From M269 sp964640795 (GTDB taxonomy: Bacteria; Pseudomonadota; Gammaproteobacteria; Enterobacterales; Alteromonadaceae): a DNA stretch of 64,000 bases. Made by a program: the position numbers and the translations under genes. The DNA is taken from assembly GCA_964640795.1 (NCBI GenBank), contig CAZXIN010000004.1:106202-170201 (forward strand), given 5' to 3'. Under the pieces are notes generated by a model. The model was given only the letters and a program-made list of their open reading frames with translations, was not told the DNA's origin and did no database searches. Positions 27,328-36,689 of the stretch are shown here, one piece after another (the stretch's first letter is position 1; each line of letters opens with the position of its first letter).

Positions 27328-27589
27328 ATTAACTGCACTGCGCAGCCGTTCTGTATAAACGTTTAGCCACGCCTAAAATCGATGAACCGCACTCATGAGA
27401 GCGCCTTCATTCCTAACTATTATCCTTTACAAATCATATACCTCACACTCAAAGGAGCGAGAAGTATGTCATAGCCACCATACACTAAGAATGTGAAGTA
27501 GTTGTTATCATTATGTATTTCTATTGTTCTTTGTGTTAGTAATAATTCGGTTTGGTATACAATTTTTTCAGCGTTTTACGTTTTTTGAA
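27328..27589. repeat. Duplicated regulatory leader, copy 2
   Basis: Counterpart of 23380-23648, in the same orientation relative to the minus-strand operon it precedes. It shares the 44-bp identical run (27499-27542) and contains the imperfect operator-like site at 27396. It lies between the GMC operon and the divergent PAS-AraC regulator, so it could serve both. The rest of the 703-bp gap (27101-27803) shows no gene. Confidence 0.85.
27396..27409. promoter_or_regulatory. Operator-like site of the GMC operon
   Basis: TGAGAGCGCCTTCA, two changes from the perfect palindrome in the homologous position upstream of the halogenase operon; about 290 bp before the subunit-3 start. Confidence 0.45.
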
Positions 27590-27803
27590 TGAATAAGCTA
27601 GTTTCTTTTTTATCGCTCAAGCACAGTCTTGGCAATGCAGTAGGCTTTTTTAAAGGTTAGCTAGCAATAAGCATATTTCGGATTTTGTTTAGATAATGCC
27701 TTAGGGTGGCTATAGCCCCTTATTGTTGTTAACCTTCAACTAACACAACACATGAGATCGGACCTGCTAACTTAGCCGTTGAAATAATGAAGACTAAATT
27801 AAA

Positions 27804-28550
27804 ATGAATGTTCCTATTCACACAAGCTCGAAAACCTTCATTGAGAAAGTCAGCACACAGACACTAATTAAAATGTTTGACCTCATCCCTGATACTTTAT
27901 TCTGGATAAAGGATATAGAAGGGAAATTTGTTCATGCAAACCAGTTTTTCATCGAACATAGCGGCCAAGGTAGTTTAGTGAATATCATTGGTAAATCAGA
28001 CGGCGAAATATCTCCTTCTCACCTAGCGAAACAATATAGAGTGGATGATCAAAAAGTTATTGCAGGAGAGCTTATAACGGACAGGGTTGAATTAAACATA
28101 TCGACAACAGGTGAATTCGGTTGGTATTCCACGTCAAAACGGCCATTGTTTGATGACTACGGAAAAGTCATTGGTACATATGGGTTCACTCACCATATTG
28201 AACACACATCACAAGCGATATTAACAATAGAGGCCATTAAAGGGCCGGTGGAATTTGTTAAACTTAACTATCATCGAACTATCACTGTACACGACCTCGC
28301 CAAAATTGCCTTTTTATCGGTCAGCGCTATTGAGAGGCGCTTTAAAAAGCATTTAGGTATTACGCCAAAACAATTTATCAATAAGATCCGATTGGAAAAC
28401 GCGCGGCGAATGTTAATTGAAACCGAACTGCCTATCGAAGAGATAGCATTTCAATGTGGATTTGCAGAGCACAGCTACTTTAGCCGCCAATTTAAAATTA
28501 TGTTTGACCTATTACCTTCTCAATTGCGGTTACAAATGCAACAAAATTAA
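27804..28550 (+). CDS. PAS-domain AraC-family transcriptional regulator
   Basis: 248 residues in two parts: a PAS fold (about 20-135: FDLIPDTLFWIKDIEGKFVHANQ, GKVIGTYGFTHHI) and an AraC DNA-binding domain (about 145-245) with two helix-turn-helices (VHDLAKIAFLSVSAIERRF and IEEIAFQCGFAEHSYFSRQFK). The PAS part would sense a small ligand or redox state in the cytosol. It is divergent from the GMC operon across the duplicated leader, so it is the obvious candidate regulator of both operons. Its 3' end nearly meets the convergent DUF1080 gene. Confidence 0.88.
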   Translation: MNVPIHTSSKTFIEKVSTQTLIKMFDLIPDTLFWIKDIEGKFVHANQFFIEHSGQGSLVNIIGKSDGEISPSHLAKQYRVDDQKVIAGELITDRVELNISTTGEFGWYSTSKRPLFDDYGKVIGTYGFTHHIEHTSQAILTIEAIKGPVEFVKLNYHRTITVHDLAKIAFLSVSAIERRFKKHLGITPKQFINKIRLENARRMLIETELPIEEIAFQCGFAEHSYFSRQFKIMFDLLPSQLRLQMQQN

Positions 28551-28556
28551 CCTTGG

Positions 28557-29444
28557 TTAATCAAAGTATCGGGAATACTCCTGCGACAACGCATCTAACT
28601 CTTGGATTTCGATGTCCTTATAAAAAACTTCCGCAGCCTCAGACTGAATTTGAATCTTACCTTCCTCAAGTGGAGCAAAAGCACCGTCTTTTTTATATCT
28701 TGAGTTTGCTAGAACCATAACAACATGACCATTCACAATATGAAGGCTTTTGCCTTCAAAGCAAATCAATTCAATGTCAGTCCACTCTCCATTTGGGCTT
28801 TCATAATTATCGCTGCGAATAACCAAACCTTGTACACCTTGCTCAAACCCAACAGAAAGAAAAGGCTCCGAAGTGCTAGCAACTGGGTTCATAATGTACT
28901 CAGGGGTGAAAGCACGAACATCCATCGCAGACGTTATCTGGCTCCAATAATCGCCCATATGCCCTCGCATAATCTGCAATTCTTGCCCTAACATCCAAGA
29001 GCGCCAATAATCTGCACCATAAGGTCCGACTGAGTGATATAGAATACCGCTGTCTTTTAAAAGGCTAGTGCGTGGCGGCCACTTTTTATCACCCCATCGT
29101 ACCTTAAGTTTAAAATGGTAGTTACGGTATGTTTTCTTTGAGATCAAGGCACCGTATATTTCACCGGTTATCTTGAGAACTGTCTCCCCATTTTCTTCAT
29201 GGGTTGAAAAAATCTCTTTGCCCTGTGGCTGATTGAGGCCAATAGGATCTTCTTGTGGTTTGTCGCCACTATAACCCGATTTAAATCGGTAGCTGAGGTA
29301 CGTATCCCACTGTGAAAGACTGGGATCAATAAGCCTAGCCCAGTTTTCACTATCAAGTGGACGACTCTCATTTGCTTCTGCAAATAGCTGTTTCGAAGAT
29401 AATAGAACAACAGCTAAAATAAACACTCTCATGAAATGTAACAT
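28557..29444 (-). CDS. Exported DUF1080 / 3-keto-disaccharide-hydrolase-like protein
   Basis: About 295 residues with a signal peptide (RVFILAVVLLSSKQLFAEA). The rest is a concanavalin-like sandwich of the PF06439 type, a family named after 3-keto-disaccharide hydrolysis: WDTYLSYRF, SKKTYRNYHFKLKVRWG, DSGILYHSVGPYG, WMLGQELQIMRG, WTDIELICFEGKSLHIVNG and EEGKIQIQSEAAEVFYKDIEI. I place the start at the ATG at 29444; ATG 29432 is equally possible. It is 45 bp downstream of the DUF6445 gene, probably in one operon. It would cleave 3-keto-glycosides in the periplasm, matching the GMC dehydrogenase. Confidence 0.8.
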   Translation of the reverse strand: MLHFMRVFILAVVLLSSKQLFAEANESRPLDSENWARLIDPSLSQWDTYLSYRFKSGYSGDKPQEDPIGLNQPQGKEIFSTHEENGETVLKITGEIYGALISKKTYRNYHFKLKVRWGDKKWPPRTSLLKDSGILYHSVGPYGADYWRSWMLGQELQIMRGHMGDYWSQITSAMDVRAFTPEYIMNPVASTSEPFLSVGFEQGVQGLVIRSDNYESPNGEWTDIELICFEGKSLHIVNGHVVMVLANSRYKKDGAFAPLEEGKIQIQSEAAEVFYKDIEIQELDALSQEYSRYFD

Positions 29445-29489
29445 ATAACCCAACTAAGCCTTAATAATGGGAAGAATAAACAGCACGCT

Positions 29490-30203
29490 CTAGGTTGCAC
29501 TGATTAAAAATGTGTTGATCGTGACTCTGCCTTTAGTAGGGTCAGCAGTAGGTTCAAAAGTGGGAGCTATGGAACCAGAATGGAGCGTGCGTCCACGGTA
29601 GATAATCATGCGATCAGGTTTCGCCGGAATATCAGCTATCATTTCAAAACGTGCTGTATCACCATACATATATCCGCTTTCAGGTGGGCCTAACTCTTCA
29701 TCGTCAGTGGCTAACGCCCGTTTATATAGGTCAGCGCGCTCAGGTGTCACGGTTTCAAAACCTGTACGACGATGGCGATAAAAAGATGTACCTCCGGTCT
29801 CTTCACCTGCTAAATAATGAAGTGCGGCAAGCACATGGTCGCCGGTATCATCATAGTGCGGCATACGTTGCGCAGGCTCAAGTTCGCTCGGTGGGGTCGT
29901 CACAATAGAAAAGGTACAGCTTTCGCAACTAGCACCGCGTTTGAAACCAAAAACTTGCATCATAACTTCAGATAAAAGCTGCCTACGAATGCCTAAATAG
30001 AATGAATCAGCGTTAGCACGAATGCCAGGATAGCCAACCCCAGCAGGAGCATAACGTGCATTAATAGCCTGCGAGAGAAGCCACTGCACTTGCCCACTAA
30101 AGTTATCGATAATGACGACAGGCTCTTTTTCATCGCCAACTTGTTTGATTTGATAGCTATTTTCTATATACGACACAGGCGGTGTAATCCAGTTATTATA
30201 CAA
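29490..30203 (-). CDS. DUF6445 / 2OG-Fe(II)-oxygenase-like protein
   Basis: 237 residues. Features of the double-stranded beta-helix oxygenase fold are MPHYDDTGDHVLAALHYL (HxD-like pair), a mid-region GGTSFYRHRRTG and a late MIIYRGRTLHSGS with His and Arg at the positions used for iron and 2-oxoglutarate in related enzymes. This matches what I know as DUF6445, often found beside halogenase/TonB receptor loci. The start appears to be TTG at 30203; a 14-codon ORF (30240 down to 30196) overlaps it and may couple translation. An operator-like site lies about 120 bp upstream. Target unknown. Confidence 0.7.
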   Translation of the reverse strand: MYNNWITPPVSYIENSYQIKQVGDEKEPVVIIDNFSGQVQWLLSQAINARYAPAGVGYPGIRANADSFYLGIRRQLLSEVMMQVFGFKRGASCESCTFSIVTTPPSELEPAQRMPHYDDTGDHVLAALHYLAGEETGGTSFYRHRRTGFETVTPERADLYKRALATDDEELGPPESGYMYGDTARFEMIADIPAKPDRMIIYRGRTLHSGSIAPTFEPTADPTKGRVTINTFLISAT

Positions 30204-30320
30204 AACATTGCCGTGGATTGAATTTGAATAAATCAGACATCAAGTACCTAACGACAACGATAACATAGGGCTCTCAATTTTGATAAGAGAGGGCGTATTT
30301 TGGAGCAAAAGCCACCATCT

Positions 30321-30334
30321 TGAAAGCGCTTCCT
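30321..30334. promoter_or_regulatory. Operator-like site upstream of the DUF6445 operon
   Basis: TGAAAGCGCTTCCT, two changes from the perfect palindrome at 23457, about 118 bp upstream of the DUF6445 start. The rest of the 565-bp gap (30204-30768) holds no gene I can support. Confidence 0.45.
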
Positions 30335-30768
30335 AAAACTAAGGGTATTATCGACTGTTCATCATGGCGTTGGCTGTAAACCTCTCAAAATGCTTTAGTC
30401 ATTAAGTGGAGTTTCTAAACTCATCGTTTTAATATTCTGCCAGAGCTACACTCGATATATAAATAGCTATCGAACAGCCGCTAAAATGTCTGCGCCTTGG
30501 TTTGTAAAAAGTTAAAATAAAGCTTGCCTCCAATTTGTATTGGTTGCCGATATTGGAGGTGATACAGTCACTTTTAATTGATTTTGGACGTGAAATACAT
30601 AGAAAATAAGTTCACTTAAATTTTTAGGGGGTATGCCAAAGGTTCTTTGATTAGTAAGACGTTTATTCGCCAGAAGCTTGATTCGGCTCACCTGAATGTC
30701 TACGACTTCACCATACCTGCTCTGGTACACCCTCGAATAAATACCCTATTAAGGTTGATGATCAAACA

Positions 30769-31464
30769 ATGTATACGATTGGTTATGTAGAAGATAATCA
30801 TGCGATTAGAGAGAATTACGCTGAATATTTAACAGAGGCAGGTTTTGTCGTCGTAGCGTTCGACAATGCACAAGATGCGCTTTCTTGCTTTCAGGACAAG
30901 ATGCCCGATGTCCTGCTACTGGATATTGGCTTAGGACGTCAAAGAGATGCTGGATTGCAACTCTGCCTTGACATTAGGCGCTTCCACAAGGCTGTACCCA
31001 TTGTCTTTCTGACATCTCACGATACAGATTTCGAAAGAATCTCCGGCTTGAGAATGGGCGCAGATGATTACATTACGAAAGACACGGACATTGAATATAT
31101 TCTAGTCAGAATAGAAACCTTAATAAGGCGTAATCAAGCTATTCAGGAAGTTGCTGCTAATAGACGTTTGAATACCAGAACAGATGCTGACTTGTCTATC
31201 GATGATCAACGATGCAGAGTCACATGGAAAGGCAAAGGCGTAGCATTGAGTCTGACACAGTTTTGGATACTCACTGCATTAGTGCGCGCACAAGGAGTCA
31301 TGAAAACCCACGATGATTTGATGAAAGCAGCAAACATAGTCGTTGAACCCAATACAATTGCCGCACACATTAAATCGATTCGAAACAGCTTTAAGATGCA
31401 TAACCCTGATTTCAATAACATTAAGACTTTACGCGGCATCGGTTACCAATGGATAGCGTCTTAA
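30769..31464 (+). CDS. OmpR-type response regulator
   Basis: 231 residues: a receiver domain (1-125) with acidic pocket VEDN, phospho-acceptor Asp52 in LLLDIGLG, Thr in FLTSHD and Lys in YITKD; then a winged-helix DNA-binding domain (about 140-230) with LSLTQFWILTALV and TIAAHIKSIRNSFK and the terminal LRGIGYQW. It should be phosphorylated by a sensor kinase and bind DNA. The closest kinase is the propeller protein 460 bp downstream on the same strand, a likely partner though not certain. Confidence 0.9.
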   Translation: MYTIGYVEDNHAIRENYAEYLTEAGFVVVAFDNAQDALSCFQDKMPDVLLLDIGLGRQRDAGLQLCLDIRRFHKAVPIVFLTSHDTDFERISGLRMGADDYITKDTDIEYILVRIETLIRRNQAIQEVAANRRLNTRTDADLSIDDQRCRVTWKGKGVALSLTQFWILTALVRAQGVMKTHDDLMKAANIVVEPNTIAAHIKSIRNSFKMHNPDFNNIKTLRGIGYQWIAS

Positions 31465-31926
31465 GCTCATCAATTGGACTGAGTTCGTAAAACAACCTTA
31501 AGCATGATGTCAGGCAACCTGAAATCATTGGCTTGAGCTGCTATGTCATACCATTCTGCCACTAGAGCGTGTTGAACTAGGCAAAAACACTGAAGTATTA
31601 TGATTTTTTATGAAATTTATCGATTAAGTTTACGTACATTAGATAGCCAGAAGAAAGCGCATTGTTGGAGCCGGAGATAACCTCGAAACAATGCTCAAAG
31701 CTCTAATTAATGGGCGAAACAGAGCAATATACGTGTTTTTATTCCTAACACTTATACGCGAACCAATAGTCATTAACCTAATAATCACTGTATAAAAGAG
31801 ATAAATTACACTCAGACTCAAAGTAGCTTGCAGCCCTTTTTTTGTTACCATCGAACTTATGGATAAACACAATCCTTTCATTAACAGCAACCATAGGCAC
31901 TACGCAAACCGGAAACCTCAATCGTC
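31465..31926. other. Intergenic region before the sensor kinase
   Basis: 462 bp without a supported gene. A 24-codon ORF at 31859-31933 overlaps the kinase start but has no ribosome site and is probably chance. A promoter for the kinase is expected here but I cannot place it. Confidence 0.3.
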
Positions 31927-34900
31927 ATGTTAGTAAGAAGGTTTATAACCGCAACAATGTGGCTATTTTGTTGTTCAGCCGCTTCCCTCCCCATTCCTTC
32001 AGAAGAAAAACTTATTACTTTTTCTGCTGTTGGGAAAATGACCGTTGACAGTAGCCTCACAAATACAGTTATCTCCGCGTTAGTTACCGAGCCATCTGGG
32101 CTTGTTTGGTTGGGTACGCCATCAGGGCTTAGCATATTAGATGGCTATGACATTCAGCACTTTACACAGCAATTGTCAGCCGAAAGAGGGTTTCCTATTT
32201 CCAACCCAACATCGTTACTTGTAGACAAACAGAATAGCCTATGGGTTGGCTCATGGACCCAAGGGTTAGGCAGAATCGAAGCAAATAGAAAGAAGATACG
32301 ATATTTTGATCCTGATACCCTAAGAGACGGCGTTGAGTTAAGGAAAATTCAGACATTATTTGAATCAAAAGGAGGTGATATCTGGATTGGTACGCATGAT
32401 CAAGGATTGATTCATTTTGATCCAACGACAGACACTTTTAAGAGTTTTAAACCATCAAAGTCTGGTGCCACTCTTCTCTACGATGATATTCGCCAAATTT
32501 TACAGGATGAAAACGGGTATTTATGGCTCGCAACTGCAGCAGGTATCAGTCGTTTCGACACAGTTAAACAGGTTTTTACCACGGATATGTTAAGTAACGA
32601 CTTGTCATTTTCTGAAAAGCTCATACTCAGCATAAAGTTGTCAGGTGATAGCTTGTGGTTAGGCTCAGCAAGTGGGTTTATGGAATATAATATCGACTCA
32701 AAAAAGCTCACCAAATACGAACCAACGGGCTACGTTAGTACAAGTGTTAATGAGATTGTTGTTACCCCAAACGGTGGCTTGTGGTTAGGTACGTTTAACG
32801 GCTTAATGCATTTTGATACGCAATCACGAACCTTCTCCAGATTTGCTGATGGAGAATACACTTATGCCACTGGCACCGAGATTGCCACCTTGCTGAACCT
32901 ACAACCAAATACATTGATGCTTGCTACTTCCAGATCAGGGTTAATTGTATTAAATACAGCCGACTCAGCAATCCAGAGAGTAGCGTCTAACAATTCAGAT
33001 TACACACTCAGTCATCCAATCTGGCACATGACAGAAGACATGCAAGGAAACATATGGCTGGGTACCAACGCCGGTATGCTTTTATACGACCCCGTACTGG
33101 ACGACTACAAACAACTCCCCGAGGCAATTCTTAGAACAATTAAATCAAGGGTAACATCGGTAGCCAACAGTCATAACGGCAACAGAATATGGTTGGCTAC
33201 CAACAATGATATTTACGCATATGATTTGGAAACGCAAACACTGCTTCCACAAAAGCAATACCTGGATAACAACGGGTTTATTCGTATCAAAAAGATCTTT
33301 ACTGATAAGAACAACAATACGTGGATAAGCACGTTAAGCAACGGCGTATTTAAATTGACCGAGAATGGCAAAGTGACTCAATACTCTTCCACCAGCGGCA
33401 CCCCCTCTCTCGTCATACCGTCAGACGCAATAATTGATATGCTTGAAGATGAGTCGGGGCGCATATGGATGTTATCCCGCAATGGTCAGCTATTGGTCAG
33501 AGAACCCGGGGAACATAGTACAACCGAGTTCTCAGTATTCGATTACGTGATGAATGAAAAAGCATTTAGATTTGAAGAAGTGGCAACAGGGTTTAAGCAA
33601 GGCCACAATCGACAGCTTATGATAGGTACATTTACAGGCTTAATTATTGTTGATTTAGTCACTCAAAACGCAAGAAAAATCACAGTCGAACAGGGTTTAG
33701 CGTCAAATGAAATCAGGAGTGTTATTACTGATCACGCTGGCAACATCTGGCTTGCCACATCAATAGGCATCACACAATATATCCCTGAAACAAATAACAC
33801 CAAACATTTTTCCTCACAAGATGGATTAGTATCAACCACTTTGAATATAGGATCCACCTTGCTAGGCAGTGATGGCACTTTGTATTTTGGAACAGAAAAA
33901 GGGTTGCATAAAGTTAACGCCGTCACGTCAATAGAACTTCATTCTCAAGCTCCGCTTCACATCACTGAGGTGTGGGTTAATAACCAGAAGTTGGACAATA
34001 TACAATCCGCTTTAAAAGATAACACCTTAGTTCTGAATTCAGACGAAAGAAACCTTGTATTTAAGTATGCGATGTATGACCACCGCCCTAACGCAAAAAA
34101 TGAGCTCTACTATCTACTCAGTGGTTTTGATAAGAAGTGGCAAAGGGGCAACGTCTCTCGCACAGCAACTTACACTAACCTAGAGTCGGGAGATTACACC
34201 TTTGGTGTCAGAGTCGCGGGTTCAAACTCAAATACATCACAAGCAGCAATCAATATTCGTATTGCTCCTTCGGTATTTGAGAACGTATGGATTAGGTTAG
34301 CCATCGTACTTTTCGCCGTTATTTTTTCCTATGCCATCTATAAAATTCGTGTTGCACATCTTGAAAAAAATGAAGAGAGACTCAACAAACTGATCAAAAG
34401 CAGAACACAAAACATGCTCGTTCTCAGCAACATAGGCCAAGAGATCACGCGCTCTCTCAGTTTCGATGAGATATTGAAAAACGTACAGCGACATTTAAAT
34501 CAAATATTCCACAATAATTTAATTCTGTTGGGAACCTTCAATGACTCAAGTAACTTTATAGAATTCCGAGACATCAGTGCAGCGGATAAGCCGCTCGAAT
34601 TCACCATTAGTTTGGATAACGTACAACACCCAGTTGTTAGAAGCCTAAAACACAATGCTACTGTTTCTGTTGATAACATCAGCGAGGTACAGCAATTTTT
34701 TGATGGCGCAGCACATCTATTTAACAAACAGAGTCATCACACACTCATTATCCAGCCGCTGTTCAAAGAAACCAAAAAATTGGGCTGCCTATGCGTATTG
34801 AGTAAAGCGCCATCAGCTTACAGTCACTACGATCAACAATTTTTACGCACCATTAGCGCCTATACAGCTATTGCACTCGACAATGCAATCGTCAGTGACC

Positions 34901-35601
34901 AGCAGAGACAAACTCAACAGCAGCGTATCGACTGGCTAGAGAACGTGAACAGCTACCTCCGCCACGAAATGAAAAATGCCATGTTGGGTGCAAAAACGTC
35001 TATTGCAATGATAAGACGAAAATTGACGGACCATGATTTGTCAAAATACTTAAATCGCGCAGATCAAAGCCACGATGAAATGAGACATATCCTGAACGCA
35101 GTTGCAGACACGACCTCATTAGAGGTTGCCATTATGCGAGCACAAAAGCACTTTATTGATTTGAGTAAAACGCTGAGGGAACGCCATGAATACTTCGCGC
35201 TACTTTATCCTGAGATTAATATACGGGCCAACATTGCACCTGACATTCACATCTTTGGCAGTCAGGAGTTACTCGTTCAGCTCGTCGATAAGCTCGTTAA
35301 CAATGCGATTGAACACCACGAAACAGGCAGTGAAGTATGCTTTTCTCTGTTAATCAAAGAAATGCAATGTGCCATCGTTGTGCAAAACGTCGGGCCACCG
35401 TTACCACCTATAGATCAAAATATCTTTGATCTATTTGTTTCAACCAAAGCGGCATCAGACAATGGTAACTTAGGCATGGGGCTATATATTGCCAAACTCA
35501 TTACTGAGTTTCACAAGGGTCACATTGATGCCTCCTCCATAGGCAATGAAAACAGAGGCGGCGCAAAATTCACGGTGACCTTACCTATCTTGATTGAATA
35601 A
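31927..35601 (+). CDS. Propeller-type membrane sensor histidine kinase with GAF domain
   Basis: 1224 residues. After a signal peptide come periplasmic two-component-regulator propeller repeats (about 40-690; many blades with DxxGxLWLGT or NIWLAT motifs), a Y_Y_Y-like domain (about 690-775), one membrane helix (about 787-806), a coiled segment, a GAF domain (about 840-990), a dimerisation helix with the phospho-acceptor His1013 in LRHEMKNA, and a HATPase domain (N box VDKLVNNAIEHH, G box GNLGMGLYIAKL). It is a classic kinase and not one of the hybrids with receiver and AraC domains common in Bacteroidetes. The last 17 bases overlap the convergent solute-binding gene. The periplasmic ligand is probably a sugar polymer fragment. 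Confidence 0.9.
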   Translation: MLVRRFITATMWLFCCSAASLPIPSEEKLITFSAVGKMTVDSSLTNTVISALVTEPSGLVWLGTPSGLSILDGYDIQHFTQQLSAERGFPISNPTSLLVDKQNSLWVGSWTQGLGRIEANRKKIRYFDPDTLRDGVELRKIQTLFESKGGDIWIGTHDQGLIHFDPTTDTFKSFKPSKSGATLLYDDIRQILQDENGYLWLATAAGISRFDTVKQVFTTDMLSNDLSFSEKLILSIKLSGDSLWLGSASGFMEYNIDSKKLTKYEPTGYVSTSVNEIVVTPNGGLWLGTFNGLMHFDTQSRTFSRFADGEYTYATGTEIATLLNLQPNTLMLATSRSGLIVLNTADSAIQRVASNNSDYTLSHPIWHMTEDMQGNIWLGTNAGMLLYDPVLDDYKQLPEAILRTIKSRVTSVANSHNGNRIWLATNNDIYAYDLETQTLLPQKQYLDNNGFIRIKKIFTDKNNNTWISTLSNGVFKLTENGKVTQYSSTSGTPSLVIPSDAIIDMLEDESGRIWMLSRNGQLLVREPGEHSTTEFSVFDYVMNEKAFRFEEVATGFKQGHNRQLMIGTFTGLIIVDLVTQNARKITVEQGLASNEIRSVITDHAGNIWLATSIGITQYIPETNNTKHFSSQDGLVSTTLNIGSTLLGSDGTLYFGTEKGLHKVNAVTSIELHSQAPLHITEVWVNNQKLDNIQSALKDNTLVLNSDERNLVFKYAMYDHRPNAKNELYYLLSGFDKKWQRGNVSRTATYTNLESGDYTFGVRVAGSNSNTSQAAINIRIAPSVFENVWIRLAIVLFAVIFSYAIYKIRVAHLEKNEERLNKLIKSRTQNMLVLSNIGQEITRSLSFDEILKNVQRHLNQIFHNNLILLGTFNDSSNFIEFRDISAADKPLEFTISLDNVQHPVVRSLKHNATVSVDNISEVQQFFDGAAHLFNKQSHHTLIIQPLFKETKKLGCLCVLSKAPSAYSHYDQQFLRTISAYTAIALDNAIVSDQQRQTQQQRIDWLENVNSYLRHEMKNAMLGAKTSIAMIRRKLTDHDLSKYLNRADQSHDEMRHILNAVADTTSLEVAIMRAQKHFIDLSKTLRERHEYFALLYPEINIRANIAPDIHIFGSQELLVQLVDKLVNNAIEHHETGSEVCFSLLIKEMQCAIVVQNVGPPLPPIDQNIFDLFVSTKAASDNGNLGMGLYIAKLITEFHKGHIDASSIGNENRGGAKFTVTLPILIE

Positions 35602-36433
35602 AATCCCGATAGTATATTTTATCAATAATGTCTCTATTTACCTTGTTGGAATGAAGCATTTTTAACAGGTTCAGATAGCTACTTTTTTGTCTCTCAGCTT
35701 CAATGACAGGGTTTATCGCTTCTATAACTTGTTGACCCCATGCATTCTTAGGACAGCCTACATAGGTAAAGGCATACTCAAACCCCTCCTCAATGGGCAC
35801 ATGAACTAACTTTTCTTCAGGTAAGCCATTATTTTTTTCAATGAAGTTAACCAAATGCGAATAGGCAATCGTAAAATCAATCCTTCCAGCATTTAGCATA
35901 TCCATAAATCTGGGAATGGGAATCTCCAGCTGTTCCAAATTATTATCGGGAATGGCTTCTATCACCTCATCCAGTGTTGAAAAAGAACGAGACTTTTGCA
36001 CCGCGCCGCTAATCTCTTTGGCCTCAAGTAGTGTCCTTAAAGACAATGTTTTTGGAGCTCCAATCTGTTCATGAATATCTTTTCGCATAATAATCCGTGG
36101 CGGTAAATCAATATGCCAAGGAATAGAAAACGTCATCACTTTTTCTCTTTCAGCTGTCTTGAACAAGAAAGAACTACAGATATGTCTTCCTTTCTCAGCA
36201 TCCTCGGTAAACCGCTTGAAACTCGACACTTCGTGGGCATGGGAATAGTGACTCAGGCCAGCTTGCAAAATATGCTGTTGAATACCACCTTGCCCCTGTA
36301 GTAACCCTTTGTCATCAATCATAATCCTTGGCGGATTATGACCTACAGCCCAAGTGATCAACTTGCCTTCATTAGAGAAGACTAAAGTAGAAAACGAAAG
36401 GAAAAGAAAGATCGAGATAACTTTTTTAAGCAT
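35585..36433 (-). CDS. Periplasmic solute-binding protein, family 3-like
   Basis: 282 residues from the ATG at 36433, which gives a normal signal peptide ending LVFSNEG. Sequence features fit the bacterial extracellular solute-binding family 3 group seen next to sensor proteins: WAVGHNPPRIM, GLLQGQGGIQQHIL, ERAxxK-like TAEREKVMTFS and the mid-protein LNAGRIDFTIAYSH. No permease or ATPase genes are nearby, so it may feed a sensor and not a transporter. It is convergent with the propeller kinase with a 17-bp overlap of the ends. Confidence 0.75.
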   Translation of the reverse strand: MLKKVISIFLFLSFSTLVFSNEGKLITWAVGHNPPRIMIDDKGLLQGQGGIQQHILQAGLSHYSHAHEVSSFKRFTEDAEKGRHICSSFLFKTAEREKVMTFSIPWHIDLPPRIIMRKDIHEQIGAPKTLSLRTLLEAKEISGAVQKSRSFSTLDEVIEAIPDNNLEQLEIPIPRFMDMLNAGRIDFTIAYSHLVNFIEKNNGLPEEKLVHVPIEEGFEYAFTYVGCPKNAWGQQVIEAINPVIEAERQKSSYLNLLKMLHSNKVNRDIIDKIYYRDFIQSR

Positions 36434-36689
36434 TAAACCGCGGAATTTTACCTGTTGTGTGGGTGAGTATATCAACATTTTTTTAAGTGATAGATAAGAT
36501 AACTTCTCACACACGTGATAGCACTACTATTGGCATCATACTATGCATTACACAAATCAACTCATGCTTAGGCATAAATTCATAGTTCTTCATAATCCGT
36601 CATACTACGTCACACAACCGCTCTCTGAAAACGTTACCCTATGACCTAGGTTTTAAATGGATAACATACAAAAAGAGAAGGTTAGGACA

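Noticed and set aside
31859..31933. 24-codon ORF overlapping the sensor kinase start
   Set aside because: No ribosome site and no protein-like features; overlap is probably chance.
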